64,000 bases of DNA from Siphonobacter sp. SORGH_AS_0500 (lineage in GTDB: Bacteria; Bacteroidota; Bacteroidia; Cytophagales; Spirosomataceae), in the NCBI RefSeq assembly GCF_002838835.1, contig NZ_NHPP01000003.1, forward strand, positions 124,001 to 188,000, written 5' to 3'. The translations under genes were made by a program, and so were the position numbers. Below the pieces are notes generated by a model. It was not told the DNA's origin and made no database searches. It was given only the letters and a program-made list of their open reading frames with translations. Positions 1 to 9,284 of this stretch are shown here, in pieces; the first letter of the stretch is position 1; each line of letters opens with the position of its first letter.

Positions 1-795
1 CGTTTAGAAAGGGGAGGCATAACCCTGGAGGGGTTTGATATGGATAGCCCCGGATGACAATCCGGGGTTTTGTTTTGGGTACATGCTTCCAGCTTGGCTG
101 GTGTTCTCACCAGCCATTCATATAAAGTATAGTGGTTGGTGAGGACACCAACCACGGCGAAAAAGAGAAACCCATAAAGGTAGGCAAGACGTTTGGAAAT
201 GGAGATCTTAACCCTGGAGGGGTTCAACATGGATAGCCCCAGGCTGGATAGCCCCGGATGACAATCCGGGGTTTTGTTTTAGGTACAAGCTCCCGCCCTG
301 GCTGGTGTCCTCACCAGCCATTAGTAAAAGCCTATTGGTGAGGACATCAACCAGGGCGATTTTGATTGCCAATCTGAAAAAGCATAGCAATCAAGCATTT
401 CAAGTAGAGACGCGATGAAGTCGCGTCTGGCTGGGAAATTCGAATCATTCTAATTGTAACCAAAGTCGCGTCTCTACAATAAGGAAACGTAATAAAAATC
501 TCTAGAGCATAAAGGTTACAAATCCATGATCTGGTAGGATATAAAATCCCTGGTCATTACCGATAAATAGAAAAACCGACTAGCTAAGCTATTACCTTTA
601 CAAAGTCTTTGGCGAGCAAGAACAAATTACCCTACTTTTAGAGTTCAACATTTGATATGTTCTGGTTAATCACAAAAACACTGGAACTGGTCCAAAGCAA
701 ATGCTAAACTCACCCTATCTTTGCATGTTTTTTCATTCTATACTTTCAATTTCTGGACACAACGCCGACTCCAATCCGGCATCGTTTCGTGACTT
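1..795. repeat. Intergenic region with two composite palindromic repeat units
   Basis: No gene is supported here. Two units, about 20-157 and 207-357, share one order: an AACCCTGGAGGGGTT-type dyad, a CCCCGGAT-GACA-ATCCGGGG hairpin, then a GGCTGGTG...CACCAGCC arm facing a GGTTGGTGAGGACACCAACC arm. A second family lies at 404-477, where GTAGAGACGCGA (404-415) is mirrored by TCGCGTCTCTAC (466-477). From about 480 to 795 I see only AT-rich leader DNA of metH. The same families recur at 5.0, 9.0, 15.5 and 53.6 kb. Confidence 0.8.
716..723 (+). promoter_or_regulatory. Probable metH promoter -7 box
   Basis: TATCTTTG matches the Bacteroidota -7 consensus TAnnTTTG. It lies 72 bases before the metH ATG. 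A clear TTG -33 element at the usual spacing is not seen, so the call rests on the -7 box and position. Confidence 0.4.
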
Positions 796-3700
796 ATGAC
801 GACGACTACGATTCAAAAACCCGACATCCGTACGCTTCTTAAAAACCGTATCCTAATCCTTGATGGAGCGATGGGTACGATGATCCAGCGGTATAAGCTG
901 GAAGAAGAAGACTATCGGGGCTCTCGCTTTGCCGACTGGCCCCATCCGCTTAAGGGTAACAACGATTTACTCGTGTTAACCCGACCCGACATTATCAAAA
1001 CCATTCATGGTGAATACTACGAAGCCGGGGCTGATATTGTAGAAACGAACTCATTTTCAGGTACATGGATTGCCATGGCTGATTATGGGATGGAAGAGTT
1101 AGTGTATGAACTGAACTATGAATCGGCCCGCATTGCCCGCGAGGTAGCGGATGAATACACGGCTCGCAATCCTGAGAAGCCGCGTTACGTAGCTGGTTCT
1201 ATGGGACCAACGAACCGTACCGCCAGCCTTTCGCCGGATGTAAATAACCCTGGTTACCGGGCCATTACTTTCGATCAGCTCGTCGGAGCCTATTACGAAC
1301 AGACGAAGGCTCTGGTAGAAGGAGGTAGCGATATTCTACTGGTTGAAACCATTTTCGATACACTCAATGCGAAAGCGGCTCTGTTTGCTATTGATACCTA
1401 TTACCAGGATGTAACCAGCGGTAAGCTACCCTGGCCTGTCCATATTTCAAAGGCAGAGAAATTTGAAGTGCCTATTATGGTGTCAGGCACCATTACCGAC
1501 GCTTCGGGACGAACGCTTTCGGGCCAAACGACGGAAGCCTTCCTGACTTCTGTTTCACATTTACCTTTACTTTCCGTTGGGTTGAACTGTGCGTTAGGAG
1601 CCGATCTGATGCGTCCTTACGTACAAACCCTGGCAGACAAATCTCCTTTCTTTACCTCGGCTCACCCCAATGCAGGGTTACCGAATGAGATGGGAGAGTA
1701 CGACGAAACGCCCGAGCAAATGGGCGAAACCATTAACGGTTTCCTGAAAGATGGTTTGATTAACATCATTGGGGGGTGTTGCGGAACTACCCCCGGTCAC
1801 ATTCGTCGGATTGCTGAAATCGCGGGAAAACATCAGCCTCGTCATCTTCCCGTGGAAGAGCCCGTGCTGAAGCTTTCCGGACTGGAACCCATTGAAGTAA
1901 CCAAGGAAAAAGTTCTCTTCCTGAACATCGGTGAACGTTGTAACGTAACCGGTTCGAAGAAATTCGCTCGTCTGATTCGTGAAAATAAATACGATGAGGC
2001 ACTGGTTGTGGCTCGTGAGCAGGTAGAAAGTGGAGCTCAGGTCATTGACGTAAACATGGATGAAGGGATGATTGACGGAGCTTCCGCCATGACGACTTTC
2101 ATGAACCTGATTGCTTCTGAACCGGACATTTCGAAAGTTCCCCTTATGATCGACTCTTCCAAATGGGAAGTGATCGAAGCCGGACTGAAATGTGTGCAGG
2201 GCAAGGCCATTGTGAACTCGATCTCGCTGAAAGAAGGGGAGGAAAAATTCAAAGAATACGCCCAAACCGTCAAACGGTACGGAGCCGCTGCTGTGGTCAT
2301 GGCTTTTGATGAAAACGGCCAGGCTGATAACTACGAACGCCGAATTCAGATTTGCGAACGAGCATATCGAATTCTGGTAGACGAAGTAGGTTTCCCTCCA
2401 CAGGACATCATTTTTGATCCCAATATCCTAACCGTTGCGACGGGGATTGATGAACATAACAATTACGCCGTAGACTTCATTAATGCCACTCGCTGGATTA
2501 AAGAAAACTTACCATACGCTAAAGTGTCGGGTGGGGTGTCTAACGTGTCGTTCAGTTTCCGGGGGAACGAACCCGTTCGCGAAGCCATTCACTCCGTATT
2601 CTTGTATTACGCGATCAAGGCGGGTATGGATATGGGAATCGTAAACGCGGGTCAGTTGACGATTTACGATGAAATTCCCAAGGATTTTCTGGAGCTGGTT
2701 GAAGACGTTATCCTCAACCGTCGCCCTGACTCAACGGAACGTCTGGTGGCGTTTGCGGAAACGGTAAAGTCGAAAGGCAAAACCGATACGGGCCCGGATT
2801 ATTCCTGGCGGCAGTTACCCGTAAAAGAACGCTTATCGCACGCGTTGGTGAAAGGCATTGCCGATTTCATTGATGAAGACGTAGAAGAATGTCGCCAGGC
2901 TTACGAAAAACCCATTGAGGTGATCGAAGGTCCATTGATGGATGGCATGAACATCGTCGGTGATTTATTTGGTGAAGGAAAAATGTTCCTGCCTCAGGTG
3001 GTAAAATCGGCTCGCGTGATGAAGAAAGCCGTAGCCTACCTGCAACCTTTTATCGAAGCAAGCAAAGAGGCTGGTTCTACTGCCGGACGCATTTTGCTGG
3101 CAACCGTAAAAGGCGACGTGCACGATATTGGTAAGAATATCGTGGGCGTAGTGCTGGGCTGTAATAACTACGAAATTGTTGACTTAGGGGTAATGGTGCC
3201 AACGGATAAAATTCTGGAAGCTGCCAAAACGCATAACGTTGATATTATCGGATTATCCGGTTTGATTACGCCCAGTTTGGACGAAATGGTGGGTGTGGCG
3301 AAGGAAATGGAACGTCAGGGTATGAAAATGCCCCTCCTCATTGGCGGTGCTACCACTTCCCGAATCCATACAGCCGTGAAAATTGATCCGCAATATTCCG
3401 GGCCGGTTATTCACGTGCTGGATGCTTCGCGTTCGGTTCCGGTGGCAGGTCGTTTGACGCAGAATAAGCAAACATTAGCGGAAATTCACAGCGAAATCAA
3501 GCAGCAATACGCCAAGCTTCGGGAAGATCACGCCAAGCGTAAATCGGATAAAAATTTTGTAACGATTGAAGCCGCCCGTCAAAATAAGGTGAAGATCGAC
3601 TGGGATAATTTCAAAGCTTACAAACCGAGTTTCTTAGGTACGAAGGTATTTGAAGATTATCCGCTGGCCGAAATTGCCCAATACATTGACTGGACGCCTT

Positions 3701-4632
3701 TCTTCCAAACCTGGCAGTTGCACGGCAAATACCCAGCTATTTTTGAAGATAAGGTGGTAGGAGATGAAGCCAAGAAATTGTACGAAGACGCGAATAATCT
3801 TCTGTTGGAAATCATTCACGATCAATCGTTAAAAGCAAAAGCTGTCATTGGTTTCTGGCCTGCCAATAGTCACGAAGACGATATTATTCTGCATCCTTTC
3901 GAAGAGATCAGGAAGGAAGTAGCCTGCGAACGCCACGGCTCGCATACGCATCTGGAATACAAAATCAGTCGGGCTTCTCAGGAAGGTAAGATCGATGAAA
4001 CGGACGTAATAGCCACCCCTGCGTTGGCGACCTTACATCAGTTACGTCAGCAAAGTCTGAAGGCTGGAAATCTGCCGAATTACTCATTGGCTGATTTCAT
4101 TGCTCCGCTGGAAAGTGCTCATACGGATTACATCGGCGGCTTTGCGGTGACGGCGGGTATTGGAATTGAAGCCTTACTCGAGAAATACGAAAAGGATCAC
4201 GACGATTACGGCAGCATCATGGTTAAGGCCATTGCCGACCGTCTGGCGGAAGCCTTTGCGGAGTTAATGCACGCCCGGGTTCGTAAGGAATTCTGGGGAT
4301 ATGCTTCCGATGAAAAGCTGGATAATGAGTCTCTGATTGACGAAAAATACCAGGGGATTCGTCCGGCACCGGGGTATCCGGCCTGTCCCGAACACACCGA
4401 AAAACGGACGATGTTTGATCTGTTAGGAGCGGAGGAGTTGGGGATTGTCCTAACCGAAAGCTTTGCCATGTATCCGGCTAGTTCGGTTAGTGGCTGGTAT
4501 TTCAGTCACCCTGACAGCCGTTACTTTACGATTGGTAAAATTCAGAAAGATCAGGTCGAAGATTATGCCAAACGCAAAGGCATGACGCTTGAGGAAGCCG
4601 AAAAATGGCTGGCTCCAACGCTCGCTTATTAA
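796..4632 (+). CDS. metH: Cobalamin-dependent methionine synthase
   Basis: Transfers the methyl group of 5-methyltetrahydrofolate through cobalamin to homocysteine in the cytoplasm. At 1278 aa it has the full four-module architecture. The homocysteine/zinc domain spans about 1-340 with zinc ligands Cys265 (VGLNCALG) and Cys328/Cys329 (GGCCGTTP). A pterin-binding domain starts near 375 ([14 protein letters not shown]). The cobalamin cap and Rossmann domain carry DVHDIGKNI with the cobalt ligand His776. A C-terminal SAM-binding reactivation domain contains [12 protein letters not shown] and ends with [18 protein letters not shown]. It stands alone with its own terminator. No cobalamin riboswitch is recognisable upstream. 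The BtuB-like receptor at 35.3 kb could supply the cofactor. Confidence 0.98.
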   Translation: MTTTTIQKPDIRTLLKNRILILDGAMGTMIQRYKLEEEDYRGSRFADWPHPLKGNNDLLVLTRPDIIKTIHGEYYEAGADIVETNSFSGTWIAMADYGMEELVYELNYESARIAREVADEYTARNPEKPRYVAGSMGPTNRTASLSPDVNNPGYRAITFDQLVGAYYEQTKALVEGGSDILLVETIFDTLNAKAALFAIDTYYQDVTSGKLPWPVHISKAEKFEVPIMVSGTITDASGRTLSGQTTEAFLTSVSHLPLLSVGLNCALGADLMRPYVQTLADKSPFFTSAHPNAGLPNEMGEYDETPEQMGETINGFLKDGLINIIGGCCGTTPGHIRRIAEIAGKHQPRHLPVEEPVLKLSGLEPIEVTKEKVLFLNIGERCNVTGSKKFARLIRENKYDEALVVAREQVESGAQVIDVNMDEGMIDGASAMTTFMNLIASEPDISKVPLMIDSSKWEVIEAGLKCVQGKAIVNSISLKEGEEKFKEYAQTVKRYGAAAVVMAFDENGQADNYERRIQICERAYRILVDEVGFPPQDIIFDPNILTVATGIDEHNNYAVDFINATRWIKENLPYAKVSGGVSNVSFSFRGNEPVREAIHSVFLYYAIKAGMDMGIVNAGQLTIYDEIPKDFLELVEDVILNRRPDSTERLVAFAETVKSKGKTDTGPDYSWRQLPVKERLSHALVKGIADFIDEDVEECRQAYEKPIEVIEGPLMDGMNIVGDLFGEGKMFLPQVVKSARVMKKAVAYLQPFIEASKEAGSTAGRILLATVKGDVHDIGKNIVGVVLGCNNYEIVDLGVMVPTDKILEAAKTHNVDIIGLSGLITPSLDEMVGVAKEMERQGMKMPLLIGGATTSRIHTAVKIDPQYSGPVIHVLDASRSVPVAGRLTQNKQTLAEIHSEIKQQYAKLREDHAKRKSDKNFVTIEAARQNKVKIDWDNFKAYKPSFLGTKVFEDYPLAEIAQYIDWTPFFQTWQLHGKYPAIFEDKVVGDEAKKLYEDANNLLLEIIHDQSLKAKAVIGFWPANSHEDDIILHPFEEIRKEVACERHGSHTHLEYKISRASQEGKIDETDVIATPALATLHQLRQQSLKAGNLPNYSLADFIAPLESAHTDYIGGFAVTAGIGIEALLEKYEKDHDDYGSIMVKAIADRLAEAFAELMHARVRKEFWGYASDEKLDNESLIDEKYQGIRPAPGYPACPEHTEKRTMFDLLGAEELGIVLTESFAMYPASSVSGWYFSHPDSRYFTIGKIQKDQVEDYAKRKGMTLEEAEKWLAPTLAY

Positions 4633-4666
4633 AGAGGCTAAAGACTTACTTTACTGATCTAAATTT

Positions 4667-4709
4667 CGAACCTGCTTTCAATTCTAAGAGAGAGTTGAAA
4701 GCAGGTTCG
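4667..4709 (+). terminator. metH rho-independent terminator
   Basis: A perfect 15-bp stem (CGAACCTGCTTTCAA and its complement) with a 13-base loop is followed by a T-rich tract, 35 bases after the metH stop. Confidence 0.85.
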
Positions 4710-5041
4710 TTTGTATTACTCCCGCAGTCGCTCGGCTCCAGCCGAGTGACTACCTAGCTCTAGGCCTCAGGCCGTTGGGATACGAAAGTAGCTAGTAAAA
4801 AATAACCTTTCTCCATTCCAAAACAGCGTTATTCGGCTAGAGCTGAGCGACTGCGATGGGCGGGGTTAACAAATTGGATATTAGACGAATGATGCCAGCA
4901 AAAAAGCTGGCATCGGTTGGGCTGAAGTCTATGGATTTGCCCCTTTCTTTTTCTTAGAGTCACTCGGATAGAGATGAGTGACTCTAAGAAAATCTGTAAG
5001 GTAATAAACGCAGTTAAACCCGAAATTTTGGTTTTAAAAGG

Positions 5042-5233
5042 GTAGAGACGCGACTTCATCGCGTCTGGCCGGGAGATGGAAATAGTATTCCCCGCCATGG
5101 CTGGTGTTTCACCAGTCCACCAGTCATTGGTACGCAAATAGTGGTTGGTGAGACACCAACCACGGCGTAGGAAGCAATACAGAGGTAACCCAAAAACGCC
5201 TCTTACCCAGACGCGATGAAGTCGCGTCTCTAC
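5042..5233. repeat. 192-bp element with terminal inverted repeats
   Basis: The left end starts GTAGAGACGCGACTTCATCG (5042 onward). The right end is its near-exact complement and finishes TCGCGTCTCTAC at 5233. Between the ends sits a separate GGCTGGTG...GGTTGGTGAGACACC arm pair (about 5092-5167). This looks like one repeat inserted in another, or a MITE-like unit. No coding capacity. Confidence 0.65.
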
Positions 5234-5369
5234 TTGGGAACTTGTAATGTAGTCTGCTTTATCAAGAATTTTGGTTTAACTAACTAAGACCGACTGGTGC
5301 GAGATTCCCTCTCGTTCCTTCCAAGTGGCAGGTTCCCACCTGCCTTTATTTCACAAACCTGCCATCCAG

Positions 5370-6689
5370 TTACATTTTTCTGATCAAAACGGTAATCGCC
5401 GCTTCTGGTTTTCGAAGTCGAATGGCCAGCCAATGTTGGACTTTAGGTAATAAGCTCCCGTCTGGTTTTGCCATTTTTAGTAAACAAACCGTTTGCTCTT
5501 GATTGGTGGTGCCATCAGTCGATAGGTGTTTCCCGATGGACACCTCTACAATTTCCGGGTAAATGGCTTTTAGTTCCTGAGCAATTTGCGGAGTCTGTGT
5601 TTCCAACTGGCTATTTTTTCGGAGGGAATCCATCTCCATCCGTTGCGTAAGTAATAGCTTTTCCGTTTCGGTTAATACACTCCGGGACGTTTCCGCCAGA
5701 ATGGTATCATCAAAGCCGTAGCGGAAGGATAACTCGGTATGATCTAGTCGATAACGAGGTAACTGACTTTTTAGCGAGTCTAACTCCTGGCTGGAAATAC
5801 GCTGACCCACGATTAATAACTCCACCTTTCTGCCTCGAGCCGAAGGCAAAACCGTTTGCTGAATGACGTAATGGTTATTACCCCTGATTTTTTCGTCGAT
5901 GAAAAGCTTAAGATTTCTGCGATAAATGGAATCCGCCACGAGCTGATAAGCTAAATAAATACTGGGAAGCAAAGTCAGAATCATCAGCCAGGTCATGGTT
6001 CGGCGTACCCAGTTCTGCGTTTCTTTTTCTACGTATTGATACGGTTCAAAATTGAGGTAACGCACTACCAGATAGGTAGAGAATGCGATGCAGATTCCAT
6101 TAATGGTAAACAGATAGAAAGCTCCCGCCACGAAAGACCAGTTTTGATTGGCGATCCCATAACCCGCCGTGCAAAGCGGTAACATCATTCCGGTAGCGAT
6201 AGCCACACCCGTAACGATGGTTCCTTTTCGGGTTCGGGAGGCTCCCACGATCCCAGCGACCCCACCAATTAGAGCAACCAAAACGTCCCAAACGCTGGGA
6301 TGCGTATAGGCGATCATTTCGGGTTGTACTTCTTTCAAAGGACTCAGCCAGAAATAAATGGTTGAACTACCTAAGCTGAAAAGAACGAAAATCAGCAGGT
6401 TGCGAAGGGCACTTTTAAAGAAGGCAAAATCGTAAGTTGCCAGGCTTAAACCAATGCCATAAATCGGGCCCATCAGCGGGGAAATGAGCATGGCCCCAAT
6501 GATAACGGATGTGGAGTTGATGTTCAATCCAATGGAAGCGATGAAAACAGCTGCGACCAGAACCCAAAGGTTAGTTCCCCACAGAACGGCTCCTTTTTTG
6601 ATGGACTGAACAATCTCCTGTTCTTGTTCTTTGTCTTCTTCAAGACTAACGAGTCGAGTGATTAATAATCGAAAATTGTTTAATTGCAT
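5370..6689 (-). CDS. DUF389 family membrane protein
   Basis: An integral membrane protein of 439 aa. A short soluble N-terminus precedes several hydrophobic helices (roughly residues 35-260). These carry the DUF389 signature region SIGLNINSTSVIIGAMLISP and LMGPIYGIG. The C-terminal ~180 residues are soluble and contain LLTETEKLL-like helical stretches. No biochemical function is established for DUF389 proteins and none is inferred here. The gene is monocistronic and divergent from the gene at 6772, with 82 bases between starts. Confidence 0.85.
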   Translation of the reverse strand: MQLNNFRLLITRLVSLEEDKEQEQEIVQSIKKGAVLWGTNLWVLVAAVFIASIGLNINSTSVIIGAMLISPLMGPIYGIGLSLATYDFAFFKSALRNLLIFVLFSLGSSTIYFWLSPLKEVQPEMIAYTHPSVWDVLVALIGGVAGIVGASRTRKGTIVTGVAIATGMMLPLCTAGYGIANQNWSFVAGAFYLFTINGICIAFSTYLVVRYLNFEPYQYVEKETQNWVRRTMTWLMILTLLPSIYLAYQLVADSIYRRNLKLFIDEKIRGNNHYVIQQTVLPSARGRKVELLIVGQRISSQELDSLKSQLPRYRLDHTELSFRYGFDDTILAETSRSVLTETEKLLLTQRMEMDSLRKNSQLETQTPQIAQELKAIYPEIVEVSIGKHLSTDGTTNQEQTVCLLKMAKPDGSLLPKVQHWLAIRLRKPEAAITVLIRKM

Positions 6690-6771
6690 AGGATATTCAT
6701 TCGAGGGTCAGGTTGGGACGTTTGTACACTAACGAAAAACGAAATAATAAGGTAAGGCAGCGAAAAACTAG

Positions 6772-7668
6772 ATGATGAGGCATTTTTTACAATCGCTTAT
6801 TGTAATTCTTGGATTGGCGAACCTGGGTATCGCTCAACAAAAAATCGTGGTTTTTCAATCCGACTTTGGTCTGAAAGACGGAGCTGTTTCGGCCATGAAA
6901 GGCGTAGCAATGGGCGTTTCTCAGGAGTTGAAGTTATTTGATTTAACGCACGAAATTCCGGCTTATAACATTTGGGAGGCCGCTTACCGGTTGGAACAAA
7001 CCGTACCGTACTGGCCCAAAGGAACCGTATTTGTCTCAGTGGTGGATCCCGGTGTTGGGACCAGCCGGAAGTCGGTAGTACTAAAGACAAAAGCGGGTCA
7101 TTATATAGTAACGCCTGATAACGGAACGCTGACGTTACTAGCCGAATCGGAAGGAATTGATGAGGTTAGAGAAATTAACGAAGCGGTGAATCGCCGGAAG
7201 GATTCAGGTAAGTCCTACACGTTTCACGGTCGGGATGTCTACGCTTACACCGCTGCCCGGCTGGCCGCTGGAGTTATAAAATTTGAAGAGGTAGGAGAGG
7301 TCTTACCTAAACAGGTCGTAACGATTCCCTATCAGAAAGCCAATAAACAAGGTTCGGTTCTGAAAGGGAATATTTCGATTCTGGATGTTCAATACGGGAA
7401 CGTCTGGACCAATATTCCAGCAACGTTATTTCAGGAACTAGGTGTGAAAATGGGGGAGCTGTTAACTGTTCGGATTTATCAGAATCAAAAAAAGAAGTAC
7501 GAAGGTAAAATGCCCTATGTTCAGACGTTTGGAGCCGTCAAAGAAGGGCAACCTTTAGTTTATCTGAACAGTCTATTACAAGTTTCACTAGCCCTGAATA
7601 TGGATAACTTCGCCGAAAAATTCAAGATAGCAAGCGGTAATGAATGGAGTATTGAAGTGAGTAAATGA
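6772..7668 (+). CDS. Exported SAM hydroxide adenosyltransferase-like protein (DUF62)
   Basis: The family hydrolyses S-adenosylmethionine to adenosine and methionine, or halogenates it in chlorinase/fluorinase relatives. At 298 aa it matches family length plus a leader. Family motifs are FQSDFGLKDGAVSAMKG near residue 28, VSVVDPGVGTSRKSV near 88, TPDNGTLTLL near 113 and FHGRDVYAYTAARLA near 148. Unusually, residues 1-22 form a classical signal peptide (basic start, hydrophobic core, ending GIAQQ), so the product should leave the cytoplasm, where SAM is made. The start is either of two adjacent ATGs. An 8-bp microsatellite begins directly after the stop. Confidence 0.85.
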   Translation: MMRHFLQSLIVILGLANLGIAQQKIVVFQSDFGLKDGAVSAMKGVAMGVSQELKLFDLTHEIPAYNIWEAAYRLEQTVPYWPKGTVFVSVVDPGVGTSRKSVVLKTKAGHYIVTPDNGTLTLLAESEGIDEVREINEAVNRRKDSGKSYTFHGRDVYAYTAARLAAGVIKFEEVGEVLPKQVVTIPYQKANKQGSVLKGNISILDVQYGNVWTNIPATLFQELGVKMGELLTVRIYQNQKKKYEGKMPYVQTFGAVKEGQPLVYLNSLLQVSLALNMDNFAEKFKIASGNEWSIEVSK

Positions 7669-7772
7669 GTTTGAATGTTTGAATGTTTGAATGTTTGAAT
7701 GTTTGAATGTTTGAATGTTTGAATGTTTGAATGTTTGAATGTTTGAATGTTTGAATGTTTGAATGTTTGAAT
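7669..7772 (+). repeat. GTTTGAAT microsatellite, 13 perfect copies
   Basis: Thirteen uninterrupted copies of the 8-mer GTTTGAAT (104 bases) start on the base after the TGA of the preceding gene. Facing CAAAC-rich sequence follows at about 7797-7830, so transcripts could fold back. Confidence 0.97.
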
Positions 7773-7833
7773 GTTATTGTTTTCAGAGATAACTTTCTCA
7801 AACTAAATCAAACGTCAAACCTTCAAACTAACA

Positions 7834-8934
7834 TCAAGATTCTTCGCTATAAATCGGAGTTTTTCGTTTGCGGAGCTGACCGCCTTCGCGATGCGAGAAA
7901 ACCGTTCTGATTTCCGCTAAAATGGATAAGTCGATCTCTTCGGGCGTGGCTGCTCCGGTATCGAGTCCGGCTGGACTATAGGTTCGCTGAAATTGTTCGG
8001 TAGAAAGCGTAATCCCTTCGTCATCCAATCGCTGAATCATCTTCTCAAAACGCTTTCTGGGACCTAATAAGCCGATATAAGGCACCTGAGTTGCCGTGAT
8101 GTAACGTTGGTAATTCTGAAAATCCGTTTCCAGATCGTGAGCCATTAGAACCACTGCGGTATAATCGTCGGGTTTAATTTCAGTGTGTTTCTGAACAACA
8201 TGATCGGCCCAATCGAACAAAGATTTATTGATTTTCTGAGGATTACAGAAAACGGTGCTTAGCCAGCCTAACTCTTTTGCCTGCCGAACAAGTGGGAAAA
8301 TGTCATAGTTACCACCGTGAATGAAGAGGTGAATTGGTGGAGGAATGACTTCCAGTAAAAGGGTAATGCTGCCAAAATCTCCCGTTAATGTTTGTAGAGC
8401 TGATTTCTCGTTTGTTAAGCAAGTGTGGATGCAATCCATTACCTCTCTTCTTGCAATCGGAAATTCAAAGTTTTCCTGTGATTCAAAGCGATGGACGGAG
8501 CCTTTGGGTAACTCGTCTAAAACACTATCAATCACGGTAATAACTACCGAGGGTTGTCGACGGGAAACCAGCGGCTGTAACTGCAAAACGGCATTATGGG
8601 TATCGTTCGGATTCAGTGGACTTAGTAATACATCGATAATTCCATTACAACCGAGTCCAACACCAATCTGATACGGATCGTCATCTGTAGTATCATACGT
8701 GACCATGGAAGCCTTACCCGTTGACATAGCCAGTCTGGCTCGTTTGAGAGCGTCGCCTTCCAGACATCCGCCTGAAATACCTCCAATCCATTGTCCGTCT
8801 TCGGTAACTAGCATTCTTGCCCCGACCCGGCGATAAGACGAACCTTCCACCCGCACCACTGTTGCCAGAGCCGCTCGCGTTGTCGAAAAATCAATTTTTA
8901 AGTAATGCTCGATTATGGACTTTATTTCTTTCAT
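7834..8934 (-). CDS. XdhC/CoxI family protein
   Basis: XdhC proteins deliver mature molybdenum cofactor to xanthine dehydrogenase-type enzymes. At 366 aa the protein has the N-terminal XdhC/CoxI domain (VVRVEGSSYRRVGARMLV, then GGISGGCLEGD near residue 55 and GVGLGCNG near 93). A C-terminal Rossmann-like half follows (HGGNYDIFPLVRQAKELGW near 205 and LLGPRKRF near 295). No molybdo-hydroxylase gene lies next to it in the window, but fdhD is at 16 kb. It is converse to the SAM hydrolase-like gene. Confidence 0.85.
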   Translation of the reverse strand: MKEIKSIIEHYLKIDFSTTRAALATVVRVEGSSYRRVGARMLVTEDGQWIGGISGGCLEGDALKRARLAMSTGKASMVTYDTTDDDPYQIGVGLGCNGIIDVLLSPLNPNDTHNAVLQLQPLVSRRQPSVVITVIDSVLDELPKGSVHRFESQENFEFPIARREVMDCIHTCLTNEKSALQTLTGDFGSITLLLEVIPPPIHLFIHGGNYDIFPLVRQAKELGWLSTVFCNPQKINKSLFDWADHVVQKHTEIKPDDYTAVVLMAHDLETDFQNYQRYITATQVPYIGLLGPRKRFEKMIQRLDDEGITLSTEQFQRTYSPAGLDTGAATPEEIDLSILAEIRTVFSHREGGQLRKRKTPIYSEES

Positions 8935-9284
8935 TGCGTTTGTTTACCGTCTTCAGTTTGGGGTTTTCAGTTGAAAAGGGAAAACCTATAAAGTTAGGGG
9001 AGACTTTTGACGATGAATGTAATAACCCCAGAGGGGTTAATTCTGAGTAGCCCCGGATGATAATCCGGGGTAATGTTTGGAGTTTAATACCCGCCGTGGC
9101 TGGTGTCTCCACCAGCCGCTGTACTTTATATGAATGGTTGGTGGGGACACCAACCATGGCAGAAAGAATACTGGTTGGTGAGGACACCAACTACGGCGTA
9201 AACTTTAGCGTCCCAGATGCTCTTCTCACGAATCTGAGGCGAAACGCAGACTACCAGTTTTAACTGAAAACTAACAACAGTCAA
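8935..9284. repeat. Intergenic region with one composite palindromic repeat
   Basis: 9024-9198 repeats the order seen at 1-360. It has an AACCCCAGAGGGGTT dyad (9024-9038), a CCCCGGAT-GATA-ATCCGGGG hairpin (about 9051-9070), and a GGCTGGTGTCTCCACCAGCC arm (9098-9117). Two GGTTGGTG...CACCAACC arms follow (about 9136-9155 and 9173-9192). No gene is supported. Confidence 0.8.

Larger units (their letters stand above)
4633..5369. repeat. Intergenic region packed with hairpins and an inverted-repeat-ended element
   Basis: After the metH terminator come facing arms of a GTCGCTCGGCT type (about 4728-4752 and 4830-4855). Next is a GATGCCAGC...GCTGGCATC hairpin (4891-4914), then a GAGTCACTC...GAGTGACTC hairpin (about 4953-4988). 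5042-5233 is bounded by 12-bp perfect terminal inverted repeats and encloses a GGCTGGTG/GGTTGGTG arm pair. 5282-5345 matches, in reverse orientation, part of elements at 15.2 and 29.0 kb. No gene is supported. Confidence 0.75.

Noticed and set aside
1..360. Regularly spaced repeats resembling a CRISPR array
   Set aside because: The repeats are diverged palindromes of mixed types with irregular spacing, there are only two units, and no cas gene is present.
208..390. 60-codon minus-strand frame ending in an SSGAIHVEPLQG-like peptide
   Set aside because: It consists of the composite palindromic repeats read through. Similar peptides would arise wherever the repeat occurs, with no start signal or conserved protein.
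480..795. Possible cobalamin riboswitch before metH (and before the BtuB-like receptor at 35102-35281)
   Set aside because: I looked for the conserved B12-box GCCACTG-type core and found none in either leader.
1678..2265. 195-codon minus-strand frame inside metH, and many other long antisense frames
   Set aside because: They lie fully within strongly supported genes on the other strand and have no domain or promoter support.
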